Position numbers and translations under genes: made by a program. Shown here in pieces: positions 51,061-60,144 of a stretch of 64,000 bases of DNA. The DNA comes from Rhodobiaceae bacterium (GTDB taxonomy: Bacteria; Pseudomonadota; Alphaproteobacteria; Rhizobiales; Tepidamorphaceae). How positions within the stretch are numbered: the first letter of the stretch is position 1; every line of letters starts with the position of its first letter. The notes under the pieces were generated by a model. That model was not told where the DNA came from, ran no database searches, and was given only the letters and a program-made list of their open reading frames with translations. The stretch lies in assembly GCA_020637855.1 (NCBI GenBank), contig JACKJR010000004.1, positions 62,001 through 126,000 of the forward strand. Reading direction: 5' to 3'.

Positions 51061-51984
51061 ATGAGCCTGAGTGATGGATTGATCGGATCAGCGCCGCAGG
51101 CTGCGGCCAATGGCGATTTGATCAAGGATACGACAACCGAAACCTTCATGGCCGATGTCGTCGAGGCATCGGCGGCTGTTCCGGTCCTGGTTGATTTCTG
51201 GGCCCCCTGGTGCGGGCCGTGCAAGGCACTGACGCCTGCTCTGGAAAATGCTGTACGCGCCGCAAATGGTGCGGTGAAACTGGTCAAGATGAACATCGAC
51301 GAGCATCCGCAGATCGCGGGCCAGCTCGGCGTACAGTCGATTCCGGCGGTCTTTGCCTTTGTTCAGGGCCGCCCGGTCGATGGTTTCATGGGCGCGCTCC
51401 CCGAGGGTCAGGTGAAGGCATTCATTTCCCGCCTTCTGGGCGATGCCGCACCCGGTGCCGACTTGAAGGAGGTTCTCGAAGCTGCCGACAGCGCTCTGGT
51501 AGAAGGCCGCGCCGAGGAAGCCGCGAACGCCTATGCGTCGGTTATCCAGCAGGATCAGGAAAACCTGCACGCGATCGCGGGGCTCGCAAAGGCACTGGTC
51601 GAACTCGGCGATTTGGAACAGGCCCGCGCGATCATTGCCCAGGCACCTGAGGGCGCAAGCGACAACAGCGCAATCGCCAGTGCCTTGTCGGCGATCGAGC
51701 TTGCCGAAAAGGCTGCCGAATTGGGTGATGTTGCCGAGTTCATCGCCAGGCTCGATGCCAATCCGGCCGACCATCAGGCCCGGTTCGATCTCGCCATGGC
51801 GCTGAACGCGCGAGGCGACCGTGAAGCCGCGGCTCGCGAACTGATCGAAATCGTCCGCCGTGACAGGAACTGGAATGACGACGGCGCACGCAAGCAGCTC
51901 ATCGAGCTGTTCGAAGTATGGGGTGCGAAAGACGAGGCCACGCAGGAAGGCCGAAGGCTCCTGTCCTCGGTCCTGTTCTCCTGA
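51061..51984 (+). CDS. Thioredoxin-domain protein with TPR-like C-terminus (CnoX/YbbN type)
   Basis: A 307-residue cytoplasmic protein. An N-terminal thioredoxin domain carries the active site WAPWCGPCKAL (Cys51, Cys54). From about residue 130 to the end are TPR-like helical repeats (AADSALVEGRAEEAANAYAS, AGLAKALVELGDLEQARAI and others). E. coli CnoX is a chaperedoxin that protects proteins from oxidation and hands them to GroEL; the YbbN group in alphaproteobacteria keeps the CxxC. Start choice is uncertain: an ATG at 51019 is also in frame, and neither has a strong ribosome binding site. Confidence 0.9.
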   Translation: MSLSDGLIGSAPQAAANGDLIKDTTTETFMADVVEASAAVPVLVDFWAPWCGPCKALTPALENAVRAANGAVKLVKMNIDEHPQIAGQLGVQSIPAVFAFVQGRPVDGFMGALPEGQVKAFISRLLGDAAPGADLKEVLEAADSALVEGRAEEAANAYASVIQQDQENLHAIAGLAKALVELGDLEQARAIIAQAPEGASDNSAIASALSAIELAEKAAELGDVAEFIARLDANPADHQARFDLAMALNARGDREAAARELIEIVRRDRNWNDDGARKQLIELFEVWGAKDEATQEGRRLLSSVLFS

Positions 51985-52005
51985 GAAGGGTACCTCCTCA
52001 AATCA

Positions 52006-52671
52006 ATGGGCATCAACAAACCATATTCAGGGCCTGCCGATCTTCCCGGCGAAATTCCCGTTTTCCCGCTTTCCGGCGCGTTGCTGTTGCCGCGTAGCGA
52101 AATCCCGCTGAACATCTTCGAGCCGCGCTATCTGGCGATGATCGACGCGGCGCTGGCGGGCAACCGCCTGATCGGCATGGTCCAGCCTGCAACCGGGAAC
52201 GCCTCCGGCGCCGAGGTGCCCGATCTCGCCGGTGTCGGCTGCGCAGGGCGAATCACCGCGTTTCAGGAAACCGGCGACGGCCGCGTCCTGATTACGCTGA
52301 CCGGTATTTCCCGCTTCGACATTGCCGGCGAGGTGGCAACCGATACCCCTTACCGCATCTGCCGCATCGATACCGTGCCCTACGCACGTGACTTTGACGC
52401 CTCCCAGGGAGATGACGGCATCGACCGGCCGCGGCTGCTTGAAACACTGGAGGCCTATCTTTCGGCAAATGACCTCGACGCCGACTGGGACGATATTGAT
52501 CAGATGCCGAGTGAGTTGCTCGTCAACCTGTTGTCCATGATGAGCCCCTACGGCCCACGTGAGAAACAGGCACTGCTTGAAGCCCATGACATTCAGGAGC
52601 GCTCGGAAATGCTGATTGCCATCACCGAGCGCGTCCTGATGGAAGACAACAGCGGCGACACGCTGCAATAA
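52006..52671 (+). CDS. LON peptidase substrate-binding domain-containing protein
   Basis: A 221-residue protein consisting only of the N-terminal LON substrate-binding domain: LPGEIPVFPLSGALLLPRSE, IPLNIFEPRYLAMIDAALAG, IGMVQP, GCAGRITAFQETGDGR. There is no ATPase or protease domain. The family is conserved in proteobacteria next to a thioredoxin gene, as here (21 bp apart), but its role is not established; it may feed or sequester Lon substrates. Confidence 0.92.
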   Translation: MGINKPYSGPADLPGEIPVFPLSGALLLPRSEIPLNIFEPRYLAMIDAALAGNRLIGMVQPATGNASGAEVPDLAGVGCAGRITAFQETGDGRVLITLTGISRFDIAGEVATDTPYRICRIDTVPYARDFDASQGDDGIDRPRLLETLEAYLSANDLDADWDDIDQMPSELLVNLLSMMSPYGPREKQALLEAHDIQERSEMLIAITERVLMEDNSGDTLQ

Positions 52672-52701
52672 ACCCGTTTCAGAAATCCGGAGCCGGCAGC
52701 A

Positions 52702-52929
52702 ATGGCCGACAAGCAAGACCTCACATCCGGCGACAGGCCGCGGCGCGCGGCGGGCAGCATGGACCCGAAGCTGCTGGAAATCCTCGTATGTCCGCTGACC
52801 AAAACGGTGCTTGAATATGACGCGGGCGCACAGGAGCTGATCAGCCGTGCGGCCCGCCTCGCCTACCCGATCCGCGACGGCATTCCGATCATGCTGCCCG
52901 GCGAAGCGCGTCCGCTGGAAGACAAATAA
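52702..52929 (+). CDS. Trm112 family zinc-ribbon-like protein (UPF0434)
   Basis: A 75-residue protein containing LLEILVCPLTKTVLEYDAGA and AYPIRDGIPIMLPGEARPLE. The Trm112-like fold normally has a Cys-x2-Cys zinc ribbon; here, as in most bacterial members, only one cysteine (LVCP) remains. Eukaryotic Trm112 activates several methyltransferases; the bacterial function is less clear. It is 30 bp after the LON-domain gene and convergent with the UbiH-type gene (3 bp between stops). Confidence 0.9.
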   Translation: MADKQDLTSGDRPRRAAGSMDPKLLEILVCPLTKTVLEYDAGAQELISRAARLAYPIRDGIPIMLPGEARPLEDK

Positions 52930-52932
52930 GAC

Positions 52933-54189
52933 TTACAAAGGTAAGCCCTGCACAAGCTTGGGCGCAGAACCCGTCACCCCGGCCGCCTCGCGCAAGATCC
53001 ATGTCTTGAGCAGGCCCGAACGGTCCACGAGACCCATTCCAATGTCGCGCAGAACCCGCAAGGGAGCGATGTCGGGCGAAAACAGCCGGTTGATACCGTC
53101 GGTCGCAACCGCCATCTGGAAAACATCGAATCGCCGCCAGCGTTCGTATTGTTCAAGCTGCGTGACGGCGCCGGGATCGATACCCAGACGCAGACTGTCG
53201 ACAATAATCTCTGCAAGCGCTGCGACATCCTTGAGACCGAGATTGAGCCCCTGGCCCGCAAGCGGATGCACCCGGTGGGCGGCATCGCCAATCAATGCCA
53301 GGCGTTGCACCGCAAATTTCCGCGCAATCAGAAGGTTGAGCGGAAAACCGCCGCGGGGACCCTCAAGCGCGAAATCACCGAGCTCCGGCCCGGCCCGTAA
53401 CGCGAACTCGGCCATGAAGCTCAGATCATCGAGCGCCAGCAGTCTTTTGGCCTTGCCGCTTTCCTCCGTCCACACAACAGATGAACGGTTACCGGGCAAG
53501 GGCAGCAACGCGAACGGCCCCCCGGGCAGAAAATGCTGGAACGCGCGTCCTTCGTGGGGAAACTGGTGCGACACGGTGGTCACGATCCCGGTCTGCCCGT
53601 AGTCCCAGCCAACCGTACGGATGCCGGCCATCGACCTGAGTGGCGAACGCACACCATCTGCGGCGACCACCAGTCGGGCTTTGATGAAGCCGCCCGAGGC
53701 CGTTGCAAGCGACGCATAGGCGCCGGCCTGCTCGAATCCGGTAACGCTGGTGCCGGTATGAACCGCGATGCCGGTCTCTCGGGCGCGCATTAGCAGCGCC
53801 CCATGCAGCGCGCCGGCCGGCACGATCCAGGCGACGGGATCATGCTCGTTATCCGTGCCGCCAAGATTGAGAAGCGACGGCCGCACCGCATCGCCCAGCG
53901 GCGTATCGCTGATGACCATTTCGCGGACTTCGCCTGACCGGGTTGCGACATCGACCCATGCGCCCACCGCATCAAGCACGCGCCGCGGGCCTTCCGCGAT
54001 CGCCCATCCACGCGGATCATTCGGCGGCTCGCCGTTGCCGCGCTCGACAACGGCGACATCAACTTCGACGCCCGGTGCCATATGCAGCGCAAGGGCCAGA
54101 GCCAGGCCGGCCGGTCCCCCGCCGACAATCACCACATCATGGACTTTGCCGGGGTCGGCATGCGCTTGGCGTATCGATTTGTCCGTCAT
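52933..54189 (-). CDS. UbiH/UbiF-type FAD-dependent hydroxylase (ubiquinone biosynthesis family)
   Basis: A 418-residue flavoprotein monooxygenase. The FAD-binding motif is DVVIVGGGPAGLALALAL at residues about 18-35, the middle DG motif VVAADGVRSPLRS, and the C-terminal GDAAHRVHPLAGQGLNLGLK. This is the UbiH/F/I/L class that hydroxylates the quinone ring under aerobic conditions. Which ring position it hydroxylates cannot be read from sequence; alphaproteobacteria often carry several such enzymes. Start: ATG at 54189 (MTDKSIRQ); a GTG at 54207 is in frame. Confidence 0.9.
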   Translation of the reverse strand: MTDKSIRQAHADPGKVHDVVIVGGGPAGLALALALHMAPGVEVDVAVVERGNGEPPNDPRGWAIAEGPRRVLDAVGAWVDVATRSGEVREMVISDTPLGDAVRPSLLNLGGTDNEHDPVAWIVPAGALHGALLMRARETGIAVHTGTSVTGFEQAGAYASLATASGGFIKARLVVAADGVRSPLRSMAGIRTVGWDYGQTGIVTTVSHQFPHEGRAFQHFLPGGPFALLPLPGNRSSVVWTEESGKAKRLLALDDLSFMAEFALRAGPELGDFALEGPRGGFPLNLLIARKFAVQRLALIGDAAHRVHPLAGQGLNLGLKDVAALAEIIVDSLRLGIDPGAVTQLEQYERWRRFDVFQMAVATDGINRLFSPDIAPLRVLRDIGMGLVDRSGLLKTWILREAAGVTGSAPKLVQGLPL

Positions 54190-54337
54190 GACAGCATCTT
54201 GCTCCACACGGGAGACAAAGCAACAGGGGCGGAGTGCTCTGCGATTAATTGTCTCTGCGTTGCCACGGCCTTGGCCTTCCAGTCAATTCGGGTCAAAGTC
54301 CGCTTTGTTTTTTCCAAGAATACGTCAGGCCCTGCCC

Positions 54338-55204
54338 ATGTCCTCCATCGACTCCCTGATCGCTATGCTCGATCTGGAATATATCGAAGAAAATCTGTTT
54401 CGCGGGCACTCGACCATTGCCGGCTGGAAACGGGTGTTCGGCGGACAGGTCATCGGACAGGCGCTGGTGGCCGCCGCCCGCACGGTCGAGGAGCGGCAGG
54501 CGCACTCCCTGCACGGATACTTTCTCTTGCCCGGCGATCCATCGGTTCCCATCGTCTATGAAGTCGACCGCATCCGCGATGGCAAGAGTTTCACCACCCG
54601 CCGCGTCGTCGCGATCCAGCACGGACAGGCGATATTCTCGATGGGCGTTTCGTTCCAGCGTGAGGAAGCGGGCCTGGAGCACCAGTTCGCCATGCCGGAC
54701 GTCCCGCCGCCGGAGGAACTCCCTTCCGAGGCCGAACTAAAGGAGCGTTTCTTTGAATCCGCGCCGGAGCCCGTACGCCGGTTCTGGGAGCGTGAGCGAC
54801 CGATCGAGCTACGCCCGACATCACTGGCGCACTACATGCCGCGCAAGCCCTCCGAACCAGTTCGCCATGCCTGGATACGCGCAAACGGCGCCTTGCCGGA
54901 CGACCAGGCGCTGCATCGCTGCGTTCTGGCCTACGCGTCGGACACGCTGATACTCGATACCGCGCTCCTCGCGCATGGGCGGTCCGTATTCGATGCCGAC
55001 ATTCAGGGCGCCAGCCTCGACCACGCAATGTGGTTCCACCATCCGTTCCGGGCCGATGAGTGGCTTCTTTACAGCCAGGATTCTCCAAGTTCCTCATCAG
55101 CGCGCGGTTTCAATCGGGGTTCGATTTTCACCCGTGACGGACTTCTTGTTGCCTCCGTTGCGCAGGAAGGACTCATTCGTCTACACGGGAACGCTGCAAG
55201 TTGA
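54338..55204 (+). CDS. tesB: Acyl-CoA thioesterase II
   Basis: A 288-residue double-hotdog thioesterase. N-terminal core: LEYIEENLFRGHSTIAGWKR, VFGGQVIGQALVAAARTV, HSLHGYFLLPGDPSVPIVYE. C-terminal core: ASLDHAMWFHHPFRADEWLL and GFNRGSIFTRDGLLVASVAQ, with the catalytic Asp/Thr/Gln region at AYASDT...SLDH and VAQEG. TesB releases free fatty acids from medium- and long-chain acyl-CoA. The start at 54338 (MSSIDSLIAM) is taken because the upstream open frame is antisense to the hydroxylase gene. Confidence 0.93.
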   Translation: MSSIDSLIAMLDLEYIEENLFRGHSTIAGWKRVFGGQVIGQALVAAARTVEERQAHSLHGYFLLPGDPSVPIVYEVDRIRDGKSFTTRRVVAIQHGQAIFSMGVSFQREEAGLEHQFAMPDVPPPEELPSEAELKERFFESAPEPVRRFWERERPIELRPTSLAHYMPRKPSEPVRHAWIRANGALPDDQALHRCVLAYASDTLILDTALLAHGRSVFDADIQGASLDHAMWFHHPFRADEWLLYSQDSPSSSSARGFNRGSIFTRDGLLVASVAQEGLIRLHGNAAS

Positions 55205-55220
55205 ATCAGCAATGCCCAAA

Positions 55221-55261
55221 TAATAGGCATTATTTCCTTAAAGAAAAATAAATGCCTATTA
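55221..55261. terminator. AT-rich stem-loop downstream of tesB
   Basis: TAATAGGCATT (55221-55231) and AATGCCTATTA (55251-55261) are a perfect 11-bp inverted repeat with a 19-base AT-rich spacer that can pair further. A third AATGCC copy lies at 55211-55216. It sits 17 bp past the tesB stop and 90 bp before the sigma-54 promoter. It may be a terminator for tesB or a protein-binding site acting on the glnK promoter; the sequence alone does not decide. Confidence 0.5.
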
Positions 55262-55353
55262 ATTAATCATATGTCGTTGTCTTATCTCCCCATAGTCTGT
55301 TAGTGCGTTCATTATCCTTTTAAAAACAATAAGTTATGGCTGAGACGCGAGTC

Positions 55354-55369
55354 TGGCACGCGATTTGAT
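55354..55369 (+). promoter_or_regulatory. Probable sigma-54 promoter of glnK-amtB
   Basis: TGGCACG at 55354-55360, four bases, then TTGAT at 55365-55369 matches the -24/-12 consensus TGGCACG-N4-TTGCA except A instead of C at -12. It lies about 125 bp before glnK, leaving a leader. glnK-amtB operons are classically NtrC/sigma-54-dependent. I did not find a convincing NtrC dyad upstream by eye. Confidence 0.65.
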
Positions 55370-55494
55370 TCCCTTACCTCGGGACCCCGGTTCTTTTCCT
55401 CCCGGCATCGCAGCCGGGTTTCGAGCCAGGGACTGCGGCGGGGCCGGAATGAACCGGCTTCGGCGGAGCGAAAACGAAAAACGGGGTGACAGGC

Positions 55495-55833
55495 ATGAAA
55501 ATCGTCATGGCGATCATCAAACCGTTCAAGCTCGATGAGGTTCGCGAGGCGCTGACAGGTATCGGCGTTCAGGGGCTGACCGTCACCGAGGTGAAGGGTT
55601 ATGGACGGCAAAAGGGCCACACGGAAATCTACCGCGGCACAGAATACGCGGTCAGCTTTCTGCCCAAACTCAAAATCGAAGTCGCGGTCGACAAGAAAAC
55701 GGCCGACCAAGTGATCGAAACCATCACAAAGGCTGCACGCACCGGTCAGATCGGCGACGGCAAGATCTTCGTCTACGGCATTGATCAGGTCGTGCGCATT
55801 CGCACCGGGGAAACCGACGCGGAAGCGCTGTAA
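55495..55833 (+). CDS. glnK: Nitrogen regulatory protein P-II
   Basis: A 112-residue P-II protein. Residues MKIVMAIIKPFKLDEVREAL start the fold, the T-loop holds Tyr51 in YRGTEYAV (the uridylylation site), and the ATP-binding B- and C-loops are KIFVYGIDQVVRIRTGE. P-II senses 2-oxoglutarate and ATP/ADP and, when deuridylylated, plugs the ammonium channel encoded directly downstream; this pairing favours the name glnK over glnB. The ATG at 55495 is preferred to a GTG at 55486. It is preceded by a probable sigma-54 promoter. Confidence 0.95.
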   Translation: MKIVMAIIKPFKLDEVREALTGIGVQGLTVTEVKGYGRQKGHTEIYRGTEYAVSFLPKLKIEVAVDKKTADQVIETITKAARTGQIGDGKIFVYGIDQVVRIRTGETDAEAL

Positions 55834-55871
55834 TGGCGGCCGCGATTGAGTTCGACAAGGGGTATGGACCA

Positions 55872-57242
55872 ATGAAATCCTACATTCTTTCTCTGCGGTC
55901 AGGCCGTAGCCTTTTGGCTGCGGGTGCGCTGGCTGCTGTGACTGCGGTGCCCGCGAGCGCCCAAGAGGTCACGATGGAGGCCGTAACGGCAGCCATCGAT
56001 GCGTCAAAGGGTGAGACCGCCTACATCTTCAACACACTGTCGTTCCTGATGACGGGCTTCCTGGTCATGTTCATGGCCGCGGGCTTCGCCATGCTCGAGG
56101 CCGGCCTCGTGCGCACCAAGAACGTCTCGATGCAGTGCCTGAAGAACATCGCGATCTATTCGATTGCCGGCATCATGTTCTGGCTGATTGGCTACAACAT
56201 CATGTACAACGATGTTGCCGCCAGCGGCGGCTACTTCGGCATTCCGGCCATCAAGGGCTTTGAAGATGTCGGTGGTTCCGATCTCGAAACCGGTTATTCA
56301 GCCGCTTCGGACTGGTTCTTCCAGATGGTGTTCTGCGCCACGACGGCATCGATCGTTTCCGGCACGGTTGCCGAACGCGTCAAGCTCTGGCCGTTCCTGA
56401 TCTTCACCGTGGTCCTGACGGGCGTCTTCTACCCGCTGGTCGGCTCCTGGCAGTGGGGTGGCGGCTGGCTGTCCGAAATGGGCTTCTCCGACTTCGCCGG
56501 CTCCACGCTCGTGCACTCGGTCGGCGGCTGGGCCGCTCTGGCCGGCGCCATCATCATCGGCGCGCGCACAGGCAAGTTCGGCAAAGACGGCTCCGTGCAT
56601 GTCATGCCCGGTTCCTCGATCCCGCTGGCAACGCTTGGCACCTTCATCCTGTGGCTCGGCTGGTTCGGCTTCAATGGCGGCTCGCAGCTCGCCATGGGCA
56701 CGCTCGGTGACGTTACCGACATTTCCCGCATCTTCGCCAACACCAATCTTGCCGCTTGCGGCGGTGTTGTCGCGGTCATGATCCTCACGCAGATCATCTA
56801 CAAGAAGGTCGATGTGACCATGGCGCTGAACGGTGCCCTGGCCGGTCTCGTATCGATCACGGCCGAGCCTCTGGCTCCGTCCGCATTCACGGCGATCATC
56901 ATCGGCGGTATCGGCGGTGTTCTCATCGTGTTTGCCGTGCCGATGCTCGACAAGCTCAAGATCGACGATGTTGTCGGCGCCATCCCCGTTCACCTGCTCT
57001 GCGGTATCTGGGGTACGATGGCCGTTCCGATTTCCAATGGTGACACAAGCTTCGTCACTCAGTTCATCGGCGTCGTAGCGTATGGTGTCTTCATGCTCGT
57101 CGCATCGGCCGTTCTCTGGTTCATCCTCAAGATGATCACCGGCGTGCGTGTCTCTGAGGAAGAAGAAGCAATGGGTCTCGACAAGGCCGAAGTCGGCGTC
57201 GAGGCTTACCCGGAATTCGGCTCGGGTAGCCAGCGCATGTAA
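55872..57242 (+). CDS. amtB: Ammonium transporter
   Basis: A 456-residue Amt/Rh channel with a signal peptide (cleavage after ASAQ region, about residue 32) and 11 membrane helices. TM1 has FLVMFMAAGFAMLEAGLVRT, the Amt signature DFAGSTLVHSVGGWAALAGA carries the first pore histidine, and NGALAGLVSITAE and VHLLCGIWG follow, the latter near the second pore histidine. The short cytoplasmic tail ends SGSQRM. It is 38 bp after glnK in the usual operon. An in-frame start at 55833 overlapping the glnK stop is the alternative. Confidence 0.95.
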   Translation: MKSYILSLRSGRSLLAAGALAAVTAVPASAQEVTMEAVTAAIDASKGETAYIFNTLSFLMTGFLVMFMAAGFAMLEAGLVRTKNVSMQCLKNIAIYSIAGIMFWLIGYNIMYNDVAASGGYFGIPAIKGFEDVGGSDLETGYSAASDWFFQMVFCATTASIVSGTVAERVKLWPFLIFTVVLTGVFYPLVGSWQWGGGWLSEMGFSDFAGSTLVHSVGGWAALAGAIIIGARTGKFGKDGSVHVMPGSSIPLATLGTFILWLGWFGFNGGSQLAMGTLGDVTDISRIFANTNLAACGGVVAVMILTQIIYKKVDVTMALNGALAGLVSITAEPLAPSAFTAIIIGGIGGVLIVFAVPMLDKLKIDDVVGAIPVHLLCGIWGTMAVPISNGDTSFVTQFIGVVAYGVFMLVASAVLWFILKMITGVRVSEEEEAMGLDKAEVGVEAYPEFGSGSQRM

Positions 57243-57288
57243 GTTCCTCCCCGTTGCGGTTCGCCAATTGGCCGCAACACCTGATGAC

Positions 57289-57320
57289 GGGCCCGGGCAA
57301 TTACTGCCCGGGCCTTTTTC
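57289..57320 (+). terminator. Rho-independent terminator after amtB
   Basis: GGCCCGGGCA and TGCCCGGGCC pair as a 10-bp perfect GC-rich stem with a short AATTAC loop, followed by TTTTTC. Boundaries are given to within a few bases. Confidence 0.88.
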
Positions 57321-57340
57321 TTTTCTAAAGGGCAACGGGG

Positions 57341-57355
57341 TTAAGCACGGTTTAA
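57341..57355. promoter_or_regulatory. CtrA-type box upstream of ftsK
   Basis: TTAA-GCACGGT-TTAA matches the full CtrA consensus TTAA-N7-TTAA, with C following the second half-site as preferred in rhizobia. It lies 94-108 bp upstream of the ftsK start and downstream of the amtB terminator. CtrA controls cell-cycle and division genes in alphaproteobacteria; activation or repression of ftsK is inferred. Confidence 0.6.
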
Positions 57356-57448
57356 CCGCATGGTTCTAGGCTTGTACGCAACGGTGTGAATCGCTTTGCG
57401 CGAACACACGGAAATTCAGGCCAGACGACCGGGAGCTTGCCTTAGTTC

Positions 57449-60016
57449 ATGCGTGTGACGCGCCCCATCAATGACGCGCCGCTGATCGATCCAGCCCCTT
57501 TCGGCGGTGACGAAACGCTGCTGGACCGGATTTCGGCCTGGCTCCGTGCCATGATCCGCTACATTGCTGGCGGCATCATCGCTATCATATCGATTGCCTA
57601 TGTCGCCGCGCTCGCGACATGGTCGGTTGAAGATCCAAGCTTGAATCACGCCACAAACCATGCCGTTTCGAACCTGATTGGCTATCCCGGCGCAATTATC
57701 GCCGATATTGCCATGCAGGCTCTGGGCCTGGCATCCATGTGGCTGATCGTGCCGGTCCTATCGTTCGGCGTCCGCCTCGCCCGCGGGTTGCATTTGCCTC
57801 AGGCCGGCTGGCGGGTCATGGCGTGCCTGGGAGGGGTCGTGGCAACCGCCGGCGCCTGCGCTGCTATGCAGAATCCTGCATCCTGGCCCTTGCCGGTCGG
57901 GCTTGGCGGTTTCATCGGCGAAGCGCTTATTGCAGCCCCGCGCTTGGTACTCACTCCGTTTCTCGGAAATCTGGCCGCACTCCCGGCAGCAATCATCTAC
58001 GGCGCTGCAGCCATTGCAGCTATCGGATGGGGTTGCGGACTGACCGGCGCAGACACTCCGCATGTTGCAGCCGAAGACCGCGAGGAAGACTTCGAAGGGC
58101 TTCCCGACGAAGACGATGACAGCGCATACGGGTCGATAGGCCTCGGCGTACTGATGCACTGGGTTATGTCGCTGACGTCATGGGTCGGCCGTATCCGCAA
58201 TCGCCGCAAGCCGCGTGTCCTGTCCGTGCGCAATCTGTTCGCCGGAGACGAACTGGATGGAAATCACTCCGCCGGTCATTTCCGCACACCCGATTTCGCC
58301 GGACGTCCGCCTGAAAGCGATCCTTTCATGTATGCCCCCGGCGCCAGTGCCGGCACATATGATGCTCAGGGTGATTGGGATGATGATGACGATTCTGCCG
58401 GATCGTTTTCACCCGACATCGAGCAAAACCGCGTCCAGTCGATGCGCGGTGAACTCAAGCAGGGCCGGCGTGCCCGCATGGAAGCGCAGCCCTCTTTCCT
58501 GCCATCCGATCATTATGAACTGCCACCGCTCAGCTTGCTGGCCGAGGCGCCGAAAGCGCCGAAAAACCGGCTCAACGCCGATGCGCTGGAACAGAACGCC
58601 CGCCTCCTTGAGGGTGTGCTGGATGATTTCGGCGTTCGCGGCGAAATCCTCAATGTTCATCCCGGTCCGGTGGTGACGCTCTACGAGCTGGAACCGGCAC
58701 CGGGCACGAAATCCTCCCGCGTTATTGGCCTGGCCGACGACATCGCCCGCTCCATGAGCGCGATCGCCGCCCGAGTTGCCGTCGTTCCCGGCCGCAACGC
58801 CATCGGCATCGAACTGCCGAACTCCGAACGCGAAACCGTCTACCTGCGCGAACTGCTGGCATCCGAGGACTTCGAAAAGAACAAGGCCAAGCTGCCGCTG
58901 TGCCTGGGCAAGACCATCGGCGGCGAACCGGTCATCGCGGACCTGGCGCGCATGCCACATCTGTTGATCGCCGGCACCACGGGTTCGGGCAAGTCGGTTG
59001 CCATCAACACCATGATCCTGTCGCTGCTCTACCGGCTCGATCCCGAGCGCTGCAAGCTGATCATGATCGACCCGAAGATGCTGGAACTGTCCGTCTACGA
59101 TGGCATCCCGCATCTGCTCGCGCCTGTCGTCACCGACCCCAAGAAGGCGGTGGTCGCGCTCAAGTGGACGGTCCGCGAGATGGAAGACCGTTACCGCAAG
59201 ATGTCGAAAGTCGGCGTGCGCAACATCGACGGCTTCAACGCGCGTGTCGCAACCGCTGCCAAGAACGGCGAGACCATCACCCGCAGCGTCCAGACCGGCT
59301 TCGACAAGGAAACGGGTGAAGCGATCTACGAGCACGAGGAAATGGTGCTCGAGCCGATGCCCTACCTCGTCGTGATCGTCGATGAAATGGCCGACCTGAT
59401 GATGGTCGCCGGCAAGGACATCGAAGGCGCTGTACAGCGTCTGGCGCAAATGGCGCGTGCTGCCGGCATCCACATCATCACCGCGACCCAGCGACCCAGC
59501 GTCGACGTCATTACCGGCACCATCAAGGCCAACTTCCCGACCCGTATCAGCTTCCAGGTCACCTCCAAGATCGACAGCCGCACGATCCTTGGCGAACAGG
59601 GCGCCGAACAGCTGCTGGGCCAGGGCGACATGCTGTACATGGAAGGTGGCGGCCGTATCACGCGCGCGCACGGCCCCTTCGTGTCGGATGACGAGGTGGA
59701 ACAGATCGTGGCTCACCTCAAGGCGCAGGGGGCGCCAGCCTATCTTGAGGAAGTCACGGAGGAATCCGAGGACGATCCGGTTGGCGGCGCAGCGACGGCT
59801 GAAGCCAGTGCCGAGGGTGGCGATCTCTATGACCACGCCGTGGCCATCGTGCTGCGCGACAAGAAAGCTTCGACCAGCTACGTTCAGCGCCGGCTTTCGA
59901 TCGGCTACAATCGTGCGGCAACACTGATTGAGCGCATGGAGGAGGAAGGCGTCATCAGCCGTCCCAATGCCAAGGGCCAGCGTGAGATCCTTGTCGGCGG
60001 CGGCGAAGAGGTCTGA
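57449..60016 (+). CDS. ftsK: DNA translocase FtsK
   Basis: FtsK anchors at the division septum and pumps DNA toward dif sites to finish chromosome segregation. It has 855 residues. The N-terminal region (about 30-195) carries about four membrane helices. A linker rich in Asp/Pro follows (195-350). The motor domain has Walker A LLIAGTTGSGKSVAIN, Walker B VVIVDEMADLMM and TQRPSVDVITGTIK. The C-terminal winged-helix gamma domain (YDHAVAIVLRDKKASTSYVQ to the end) recognises KOPS. The length is typical for Rhizobiales FtsK. Its promoter region has a CtrA-type box. Confidence 0.96.
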   Translation: MRVTRPINDAPLIDPAPFGGDETLLDRISAWLRAMIRYIAGGIIAIISIAYVAALATWSVEDPSLNHATNHAVSNLIGYPGAIIADIAMQALGLASMWLIVPVLSFGVRLARGLHLPQAGWRVMACLGGVVATAGACAAMQNPASWPLPVGLGGFIGEALIAAPRLVLTPFLGNLAALPAAIIYGAAAIAAIGWGCGLTGADTPHVAAEDREEDFEGLPDEDDDSAYGSIGLGVLMHWVMSLTSWVGRIRNRRKPRVLSVRNLFAGDELDGNHSAGHFRTPDFAGRPPESDPFMYAPGASAGTYDAQGDWDDDDDSAGSFSPDIEQNRVQSMRGELKQGRRARMEAQPSFLPSDHYELPPLSLLAEAPKAPKNRLNADALEQNARLLEGVLDDFGVRGEILNVHPGPVVTLYELEPAPGTKSSRVIGLADDIARSMSAIAARVAVVPGRNAIGIELPNSERETVYLRELLASEDFEKNKAKLPLCLGKTIGGEPVIADLARMPHLLIAGTTGSGKSVAINTMILSLLYRLDPERCKLIMIDPKMLELSVYDGIPHLLAPVVTDPKKAVVALKWTVREMEDRYRKMSKVGVRNIDGFNARVATAAKNGETITRSVQTGFDKETGEAIYEHEEMVLEPMPYLVVIVDEMADLMMVAGKDIEGAVQRLAQMARAAGIHIITATQRPSVDVITGTIKANFPTRISFQVTSKIDSRTILGEQGAEQLLGQGDMLYMEGGGRITRAHGPFVSDDEVEQIVAHLKAQGAPAYLEEVTEESEDDPVGGAATAEASAEGGDLYDHAVAIVLRDKKASTSYVQRRLSIGYNRAATLIERMEEEGVISRPNAKGQREILVGGGEEV

Positions 60017-60144
60017 TCTGCTGGATAACACTCCAGCGTCGATGTTTCGCCACAGATGAGTGATTGATACAGGTCGGCAAACGCCTGTATGAGCCTTTCA
60101 CAAGCCGGTATGATACCGGCTGATTCAAAGACATCGAGGTGGAC

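Noticed and set aside
58409..60031. 540-residue minus-strand frame opposite ftsK
   Set aside because: Shadow of the conserved FtsK motor domain; its His/Gly/Asp-rich composition reflects the complementary codons.
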